DNA of 6,224 nt from an uncultured Chloroflexota bacterium (GTDB taxonomy: Bacteria > Chloroflexota > Limnocylindria > Limnocylindrales > Limnocylindraceae), in assembly GCA_903944295.1 (NCBI GenBank), contig CAJARA010000139.1:1-6224 (forward strand). Direction: 5' to 3'. The position numbers were made by a program, and so were the translations under genes. The notes beneath the pieces are model-generated. The model was given only the letters and a program-made list of their open reading frames with translations. It was not told where the DNA came from and did not search any database. Numbering within the stretch: the first letter of the stretch is position 1; each line of letters starts with the position of its first letter. Shown here one piece after another: positions 1 to 3,744 of this stretch.

Positions 1-126
1 CGCCATGGTTCCCATCGCAACGCCGAGGGTGAGCAGCATGAAGGCGCCGCCAAGATCCTTTGAGACGACGTAGTAGACGGATCCAATCACGACGAAGATC
101 AGCCCAAAGGCGGCCGCAAATTTCAT
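1..126 (-). CDS. Cytochrome c oxidase subunit IV-like small membrane protein, partial (5' end only)
   Basis: The minus strand reads from an ATG at 126 and stays open for 42 codons to the window edge, so the 3' part is missing. The visible peptide begins MKFAAAFGLIFVVIGSVYYV and then has a short polar turn (SKD) followed by a second hydrophobic stretch rich in Gly, Leu and Met. Two helices separated by a brief polar loop, with a V-Y-x-V end to the first and a G-x-x-x-L-x-L start to the second, resemble the actinobacterial aa3 oxidase subunit IV (CtaF) N-terminus. In that family the protein is a small accessory subunit of the aa3-type terminal oxidase in the cytoplasmic membrane. The divergent neighbour is a CtaG-type oxidase assembly gene, which supports the call. 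No Shine-Dalgarno sequence precedes the ATG; instead a TACACT box sits 6 nt upstream, so the start may be leaderless. The call rests on pattern and context over only 42 residues and could be another small membrane protein. Confidence 0.6.
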   Translation of the reverse strand, partial: MKFAAAFGLIFVVIGSVYYVVSKDLGGAFMLLTLGVAMGTMA

Positions 127-132
127 ACCCGT

Positions 133-138
133 AGTGTA
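133..138 (-). promoter_or_regulatory. Candidate -10 element of the minus-strand oxidase subunit gene (leaderless type)
   Basis: On the minus strand TACACT (fits TAnnnT) is followed by six bases (ACGGGT) and then the ATG at 126. That places the expected transcription start at or next to the A of the start codon, and there is no Shine-Dalgarno sequence. This is the usual geometry of leaderless genes in high-GC Gram-positive and related bacteria. I see no good -35 hexamer at 16-18 bp. Confidence 0.45.
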
Positions 139-166
139 GCGGCGACCCGAAAAGTCCGATCTGGAC

Positions 167-175
167 CAATATATG
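167..175 (+). promoter_or_regulatory. Candidate -10 region of ctaG
   Basis: An A/T island, CAATATATG, stands out in a GC-rich spacer and ends only a few bases before the ATG at 180. Read as CAATAT (167-172), it is 7 nt from the ATG and would give a leaderless transcript. The run GGGGGA directly abuts the ATG, so it cannot act as a normally spaced ribosome binding site. The hexamer match is only moderate and no -35 is evident. Confidence 0.3.
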
Positions 176-179
176 GGGG

Positions 180-1127
180 ATGAGCCTCCTCACCCTGTTC
201 CCAGCGCACGGCCCCCTCCCTCCAGAGCCGGGTCTGGCGGCGGCACTCTACTGGTACTCGCCGCCGATCATCACGCTACTCGTCGCCGTTGGGCTCGCCG
301 CATGGTTCGCTGCACTGCGAAGAATTCGGCGTGATCACCCAGGGAATCCGGTGCCACGTTCGCGCACCGTTGCCATGGTTGGGGCTGCGCTGCTCATACT
401 CCTCGCACTCCAGTCAGTAATTGAGCGCTACGACACCACGCTCTTCAGCGTGCACATGGTGCAGCACCTGCTCCTCCTCTTCCCAATCCCGATCCTCCTC
501 CTCCGCGCGGCACCAGTGACGCTGCTGCTGCGACTCGCCTCGCCGCGTTGGCGCGCACGCCTCCTTGCGCTGCTGCAGAGTCGCGCCGTTGGGGTGGTCT
601 CGCATCCACTCGTTGCCTGGCTCATGCTCGCATTTGTGATGTGGGCAACGCACCTCTCGCCGCTCTTTGACGCGGCGCTTGAGAACCCGCTCATCCATGA
701 CCTCGAGCATCTCCTCTACCTAACTACGGCGCTCCTCTTCTGGGCGCCTGTTTTCTCGCTCGATCCGATTCGGCACCGACTCTCACGACCAGCGGCGCTC
801 GTCTATCTCTTCACGCAGATGCCGCAGAACAGCTTCCTCGGTGTGGCGATCATGTGGTCGCCGCGTGTGCTCTATCCGCACTACGAGAACCTGAACCGGA
901 GCTGGGGCCCATCGCCGCTCGAAGACCAGCAGCTCGCTGGCGCGCTGATGTGGCTGGTGGGGGACGCCCTCTTCCTCTTGGCGATCTTCGCCGTGCTCGC
1001 AACCTGGATGCGCGCGGAGGAGCGACCCGCGTCGCGCTACGATGCGGATGAACTGGCGCGAGAGCTCGCCGAGATTCGGCGACGCGAGATTGCGCTGGCG
1101 GAACGACAGAGGGTGGAGGGAGAATGA
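180..1127 (+). CDS. ctaG: Cytochrome c oxidase assembly protein, caa3_CtaG family
   Basis: This 315-residue integral membrane protein belongs to the caa3_CtaG family, which assists assembly of aa3/caa3-type terminal oxidases and probably helps install copper. I count about seven hydrophobic segments (near residues 28-47, 63-80, 93-118, 143-158, 172-193, 204-226 and 252-277). Family hallmarks are the paired-histidine motif HMVQH (92-96) followed by a hydrophobic run ending in APVTLLLR, a second pair HDLEH (173-177), and DQQLAGALMW (249-258) before the last helix. The histidine pairs are candidate metal ligands. Residues 279-315 form a charged, probably helical cytoplasmic tail rich in Glu and Arg. 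The ATG at 180 has no usable Shine-Dalgarno spacing and may be leaderless; no better in-frame ATG or GTG lies nearby upstream. The stop overlaps the next gene (ATGA), implying translational coupling. This family differs from the proteobacterial CtaG/Cox11 copper chaperone despite the shared name. Confidence 0.9.
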   Translation: MSLLTLFPAHGPLPPEPGLAAALYWYSPPIITLLVAVGLAAWFAALRRIRRDHPGNPVPRSRTVAMVGAALLILLALQSVIERYDTTLFSVHMVQHLLLLFPIPILLLRAAPVTLLLRLASPRWRARLLALLQSRAVGVVSHPLVAWLMLAFVMWATHLSPLFDAALENPLIHDLEHLLYLTTALLFWAPVFSLDPIRHRLSRPAALVYLFTQMPQNSFLGVAIMWSPRVLYPHYENLNRSWGPSPLEDQQLAGALMWLVGDALFLLAIFAVLATWMRAEERPASRYDADELARELAEIRRREIALAERQRVEGE

Positions 1128-1366
1128 GCGCCGCAATTGATCCGGTCTGCGGGATGGAGGTTCAGGTGGCGCCAGAGGCGCTCACGCTGCTCCTTGATGT
1201 TGCAAGCCTCCCAGTCGCCACCCAGGCGGGGCGCCACAGCGGTGCCGCCGAACCAGGGGCGGCGGGCTCCGAGCGCTTCTACTTCTGCGGCCGCGGCTGC
1301 CTGCTCGACTTCCAGGATGAGCCAGACCGCTTCCTCGACGCAGGATTCCAGCCGTCTGGGATGTGA
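1124..1366 (+). CDS. YHS-domain metal-binding protein
   Basis: This 80-residue soluble protein carries both halves of a YHS domain: DPVCGM at residues 6-11 and FCGRGC at 54-59, followed by the typical D-F-x-x-x-P-x-x-F-L ending. Cys9, Cys55 and Cys59 are the likely metal ligands. YHS domains occur in copper- and heavy-metal-handling proteins, including the N-termini of some copper ATPases. The two halves are separated by about 42 residues, longer than in minimal YHS domains, with a low-complexity Ala/Gly-rich stretch at about 36-49. The start ATG overlaps the ctaG stop as ATGA, with GGAGG at 1115-1119 four bases upstream, so the two are almost certainly co-transcribed and coupled. The context suggests a role in copper supply or sensing for oxidase assembly. 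That is inference; the domain assignment itself is firm. Confidence 0.85.
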   Translation: MSAAIDPVCGMEVQVAPEALTLLLDVASLPVATQAGRHSGAAEPGAAGSERFYFCGRGCLLDFQDEPDRFLDAGFQPSGM

Positions 1367-1421
1367 ACTGGGTACTGAAGTGGTACCTTCGGGCGCATAG
1401 ATCGGTCGCCTAGTGCGGCCC

Positions 1422-1434
1422 GAGGAGAGGGGAG
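1422..1434 (+). promoter_or_regulatory. Strong Shine-Dalgarno region of the ferredoxin gene
   Basis: The all-purine run GAGGAGAGGGGAG ends 6 nt before the ATG at 1441. It is the strongest ribosome binding site in the window, consistent with an abundant electron carrier, and it fixes the ferredoxin start. Confidence 0.75.
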
Positions 1435-1440
1435 CAGAAG

Positions 1441-1728
1441 ATGACGTACGTGATTGCAGAACCTTGCGTAGATGTCCTTGATCAGTCGTGTGTTGCCGTC
1501 TGCCCTGTTGACTGCATCCACTTTGAAGAGGGGAGCGATCGAAAGCTCTTCATCGACCCAGACGAGTGCATCGACTGCGGCGCCTGCGAGCCTGAGTGCC
1601 CAGTGAACTCCATCTTCCCAGCCGAATCGGTACCGGCGCAGTGGTCGAACTACATTCAGATCGACGCCAACTGGTACAAGGACAAGGCGGGGGCACGAGC
1701 GGCGATCGACGCGGCAAAGCCGCGCTGA
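1441..1728 (+). CDS. fdxA: Seven-iron ferredoxin ([3Fe-4S][4Fe-4S])
   Basis: This 95-residue soluble low-potential electron carrier begins MTYVIAEPCVDV, nearly the signature of mycobacterial FdxA/FdxC ferredoxins. Cysteines lie at 9, 17, 21, 25, 43, 46, 49 and 53. Against the Azotobacter FdI pattern, Cys9, Cys17 and Cys53 would bind the [3Fe-4S] cluster, Cys21, Cys43, Cys46 and Cys49 the [4Fe-4S] cluster, and Cys25 matches the free Cys24 of FdI. After the cluster domain come the family's VPAQWSNY segment (68-75) and a short Lys/Ala-rich tail. The loop between the two cluster half-sites (EEGSDRKLFI) is slightly longer than in the mycobacterial proteins. It lies 74 bp after the YHS gene and directly before the zinc-ribbon methyltransferase. 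KorAB encoded downstream is a plausible redox partner; that pairing is inferred from proximity and family knowledge. Confidence 0.93.
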   Translation: MTYVIAEPCVDVLDQSCVAVCPVDCIHFEEGSDRKLFIDPDECIDCGACEPECPVNSIFPAESVPAQWSNYIQIDANWYKDKAGARAAIDAAKPR

Positions 1729-1730
1729 GG
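1727..1730 (+). promoter_or_regulatory. Ribosome binding site supporting the CTG start at 1739
   Basis: GAGG overlaps the ferredoxin stop codon and lies 8 nt upstream of CTG 1739, a normal Shine-Dalgarno distance. By contrast, the purine run before the first ATG (1892) directly abuts that codon with no spacer, so it would be a poor site. Confidence 0.45.
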
Positions 1731-1738
1731 CGGACGCG

Positions 1739-2602
1739 CTGAGCGCGATCACCCCCTTCTCCTGCTCATGGTGCGGCAGTAGCGTTGCACCGCGCACCGA
1801 AGACTCACTCGAACGTTGGACACTCCTTTGCGCGCCGTGTCTTGAGCGCGCCCCCGGTCAGCCGTACCTGAAGGCGAAACTGAAAGAGGGGATGCGTCGC
1901 CGTGGCGAAGGTGGCACGCCACCTATTGGCATTCCTGTTGCCGTTGCTACACCGCCGCGCGCGCCATCGAGCGACGTTCCGCAGAGTGGCGATCCTGCTG
2001 GTGCGGTGCCGGCGCGACTCGGCCTTCTTCCGCCACCAGAGGAGCCAGACGCGTTAGAGGCGTGGTATCTGAATCGCGCGCCGTATGATCGCGGCCCACT
2101 CGCTGGTGCAACGTGGCAGGGAGAGCTCGATCGCGCGGTGCTCTGGCTCGACGCGCTTCCGTTTGAGGGCCGGATTGTGGAGCTCGGCGCGGGGATTGGA
2201 TTCTGGACGGTGCTCCTTGCATCACACGGCGAAGTGAGCGCATATGACGCGCGCGAAGATCGCCTCACCCGCGCGCGGCAGCGACTCCTTGCGCACGGCA
2301 TGAAGGCGCACCTGCATCCGCGCGCGCTCCTAGAAGGAGCAGAGGGTGCGCCAGCCGGCCTGCTTCTCCTTCCGTTTCTTCTGAGTCAGCTCGCCGCTGA
2401 ACCGCGCGCGCGACAGGTAGAGGTTGCGCACAGCTGGCTTGATAAGGGTGGCCGACTCGCGATCATTGATCTTGCCCCGCCGAACCTAGACCCCGCCACG
2501 CTGGAGCAGGCAACGAGCGAGATGCTCGGCGCAAAGTTCAGTGGGATTCGTTCAGAACCGCTCGGCCGACACCTGGTTTTGATCGACGCGCTCGCGCGCT
2601 GA
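1739..2602 (+). CDS. Zinc-ribbon / class I SAM-dependent methyltransferase, probable CTG start
   Basis: The conventional start would be ATG 1892 (236 residues), but the frame is open upstream and encodes an evident zinc ribbon: FSCSWCG, then about 18 residues, then LCAPCLE. With CTG 1739 as residue 1 the protein has 287 residues. Cys9/Cys12 and Cys31/Cys34 form the ribbon, a Pro/Ala-rich linker follows (about 52-100), and the methyltransferase fold has motif I VELGAGIGFW near 147-156 and an acidic motif II (AYDAR, Asp170) that would hold the SAM ribose. A late strand is seen at LAIIDLAPP (about 240-248). No in-frame ATG, GTG or TTG exists between the TGA at 1604 and 1892. CTG 1739 is 10 bp after the ferredoxin stop with GAGG 8 nt upstream. 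The substrate is unknown; the ribbon may bind nucleic acid or protein. An indel in the assembly is the alternative explanation for the missing start. Confidence 0.78.
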   Translation: MSAITPFSCSWCGSSVAPRTEDSLERWTLLCAPCLERAPGQPYLKAKLKEGMRRRGEGGTPPIGIPVAVATPPRAPSSDVPQSGDPAGAVPARLGLLPPPEEPDALEAWYLNRAPYDRGPLAGATWQGELDRAVLWLDALPFEGRIVELGAGIGFWTVLLASHGEVSAYDAREDRLTRARQRLLAHGMKAHLHPRALLEGAEGAPAGLLLLPFLLSQLAAEPRARQVEVAHSWLDKGGRLAIIDLAPPNLDPATLEQATSEMLGAKFSGIRSEPLGRHLVLIDALAR

Positions 2603-2609
2603 TCTATCC

Positions 2610-2629
2610 CCGCGCAAGGATTTGCGCGG
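2610..2629. terminator. Perfect hairpin between convergent genes, possible bidirectional terminator
   Basis: CCGCGCAA (2610-2617) and TTGCGCGG (2622-2629) are perfect inverted repeats separated by a GGAT loop. The hairpin starts 8 bp after the methyltransferase stop and ends 5 bp before the stop of the convergent lipoprotein gene, exactly where transcripts from both sides should end. No U-tract follows on either strand, so it is not a textbook intrinsic terminator. It may act as a U-less terminator or an mRNA 3'-end stabiliser. Confidence 0.55.
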
Positions 2630-2634
2630 TGTAG

Positions 2635-3021
2635 TTACGGGTGCAGCGTGTGGGAATCGAGAAGTCTGTTCAGAAGCTCCGCAATTGAGCCCTCTTGTAG
2701 GCTCGCAGGTTTCACCTCGTCACCACCTGAAATGGTGATGCCGATAATCGGGTCATCACTGTTGCTCCCAGCGGCAACACCGAGTGCTGCGGCTGCGGCA
2801 AGCTCAGCCATCTGGTCCTTCGGAAGCTGAAGCTTCTCGGTGTAATCGCCGTGTGTCATCACCAGGGCTCCACTACCGTAGACCTCGCCCTTCTCAATCA
2901 TGCCATTCGACCAGGTGCGCGTGATGACGTAGGTGACGCGACCGACCGGCTTCACCTCTTCGCCGCAGGCGCCCGCGACGACGGTGAGTAGTAGACCAAG
3001 TGCCAGTACGATGCGGCTCAT
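2635..3021 (-). CDS. Small secreted lipoprotein of unknown function
   Basis: From ATG 3021 this encodes 128 residues. The N-terminus is a lipoprotein signal: MSR, a hydrophobic run (IVLALGLLLTVV) and the lipobox A-G-A-C with Cys19 as the lipidation site. The mature part of about 110 residues has alternating short strands (VTYVITRTW, GEVYGSGALVM, YTEKLQL), a helix (KDQMAELAAAAAL), a strand (IIGITISGG) and a C-terminal helix (IAELLNRLLD), so it looks like one small alpha/beta domain facing outside the membrane. The strand-helix-strand-helix order and a hydrophobic L-x-L before the first helix recall emfourin-type protease inhibitors, but I would not assign that. An ATG three codons earlier (3030) is in frame but overlaps a perfect TATAAT box, so 3021 is preferred. 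It is convergent with the methyltransferase gene and divergent from the membrane protein gene. Confidence 0.8.
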   Translation of the reverse strand: MSRIVLALGLLLTVVAGACGEEVKPVGRVTYVITRTWSNGMIEKGEVYGSGALVMTHGDYTEKLQLPKDQMAELAAAAALGVAAGSNSDDPIIGITISGGDEVKPASLQEGSIAELLNRLLDSHTLHP

Positions 3022-3028
3022 GCTCTGC

Positions 3029-3034
3029 ATTATA
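3029..3034 (-). promoter_or_regulatory. -10 box (TATAAT) of the lipoprotein gene
   Basis: The minus strand carries a perfect TATAAT consensus. Seven bases (GCAGAGC) separate it from ATG 3021, which puts the expected transcription start at that codon and makes the mRNA leaderless. The upstream in-frame ATG at 3030 lies within this box plus one base and would not be transcribed. A -35 match is weak (TTCATC at 18 bp spacing). Confidence 0.55.
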
Positions 3035-3036
3035 GT
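3031..3036 (+). promoter_or_regulatory. -10 box (TATAGT) of the membrane-protein gene
   Basis: TATAGT matches the consensus at five of six positions and overlaps the opposing TATAAT by four bases. A transcript would begin near 3043, just before the Shine-Dalgarno sequence GGAGGGG (3045-3051), giving a leader of about 11 nt ahead of ATG 3054. Confidence 0.45.
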
Positions 3037-3053
3037 GATTTTCTGGAGGGGCG

Positions 3054-3704
3054 ATGAACGAACGTGATCGGGCGGAACTGCGGATCCTTGAGGAGCAGCT
3101 GCGACGTATGCGCGGCATGCTCGGCGCCTACTCGGCGCTCTTCTTCCAGCAGATCACGCGCTGGGGGCTCGCCTGTGTGGCGCTGCTCGCTCTCTCAACG
3201 TTGAGCGGTGCTGCACCTGCGGTGGCGATCATCCCGTTCCTTGTACCGTTCGCCTTCCTTGAGGCGGGTTACACCTTCTATTACACCGTCTTCGCGCGAC
3301 GTCACGCCGAGTTCATTGAGCGCACGATCAACGCGCGCTTCGGGCGCGCCGTGCTGCCAGCGCATCGGCTTGAGGCGGCCTACTTCTATCCCGCCGATGC
3401 GCCGAAGCTCGCCTTCTTCTCGTTCGGTCGGGTGAGCGGCTACGGCAGCATGATGACGCTCGGCTATTCGGTGGGCGCGGCGCTCCTCTGGGGAGCCGGC
3501 GTCGTGCGCATCGATGCCCTGACTGCGGCAGGGGAGCTGGACCCAGCGATCCTCCCCGCCGCCGTGCTCTGGACGCTCGGTGTGGCCGCCTTCCTCCTCT
3601 GGCACTTCCTCGGCAAGCGCGACGAGCGCCGCCTCCTGGTCGAACTTAAGGCGATGTACCCAGATGCGGTAGGCTCACGGAACGGCGCACGACGGACGCG
3701 CTGA
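3054..3704 (+). CDS. Four-helix membrane protein of unknown function
   Basis: This 216-residue protein is not one I recognise. Residues 1-33 are a charged, probably helical N-terminus (E/R-rich, with L-E-E-Q-L-R-R-M-R). Four hydrophobic segments follow at about 36-52, 55-80, 132-152 and 164-187. Between the second and third lies a roughly 50-residue hydrophilic loop with conserved-looking features (FARRHAEFIERTIN at 80-93 and EAAYFYP at 107-113), and the protein ends in a basic tail (KRDERR and NGARRTR). By the positive-inside rule the loop, N-terminus and C-terminus would all be cytoplasmic. GGAGG (3045-3049) precedes ATG 3054 by 4 nt. It shares a 32-bp intergenic region with the divergent lipoprotein gene. 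korA starts 40 bp downstream on the same strand, so read-through into korAB is possible. There is no enzymatic motif, so no function is offered. Confidence 0.8.
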   Translation: MNERDRAELRILEEQLRRMRGMLGAYSALFFQQITRWGLACVALLALSTLSGAAPAVAIIPFLVPFAFLEAGYTFYYTVFARRHAEFIERTINARFGRAVLPAHRLEAAYFYPADAPKLAFFSFGRVSGYGSMMTLGYSVGAALLWGAGVVRIDALTAAGELDPAILPAAVLWTLGVAAFLLWHFLGKRDERRLLVELKAMYPDAVGSRNGARRTR

Positions 3705-3729
3705 GACCTTCAAGCTTGGCGACTGAAGC

Positions 3730-3735
3730 GGAGGA
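3730..3735 (+). promoter_or_regulatory. Ribosome binding site deciding the korA start
   Basis: GGAGGA directly abuts TTG 3736, leaving no spacer, but lies 9 nt upstream of GTG 3745. The spacing therefore favours the GTG, three codons downstream, as the korA start. Confidence 0.6.
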
Positions 3736-3744
3736 TTGAGCAGC

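Noticed and set aside
1371..1387. Inverted repeat GGTAC / GTACC with a 7-nt loop in the gap between the YHS and ferredoxin genes.
   Set aside because: A five-base stem without a T-run is weak and expected by chance. No convincing promoter follows it, and the genes may simply be co-transcribed.
1731..1743. The 13-mer CGGACGCGCTGAG recurs at 3693-3705, each copy near a stop codon.
   Set aside because: One 13-base match in about 6 kb of GC-rich sequence is compatible with chance, and both copies are explained by Arg/Ala codons followed by TGA. The flanks do not match.
1721..1745. Possible programmed +1 frameshift joining ferredoxin to the zinc-ribbon methyltransferase at the TGA (1726-1728).
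   Set aside because: The methyltransferase frame is +1 relative to ferredoxin, but the codon before the stop (CGC) does not allow the tRNA to re-pair after a +1 slip, unlike the RF2-type CTT-TGA site. Ferredoxin is complete at normal length, so a CTG start is simpler.
3708..3728. CTTCA / TGAAG inverted repeat between the membrane-protein stop and korA.
   Set aside because: Five base pairs with an 11-nt loop and no T-run do not support a terminator or an operator.
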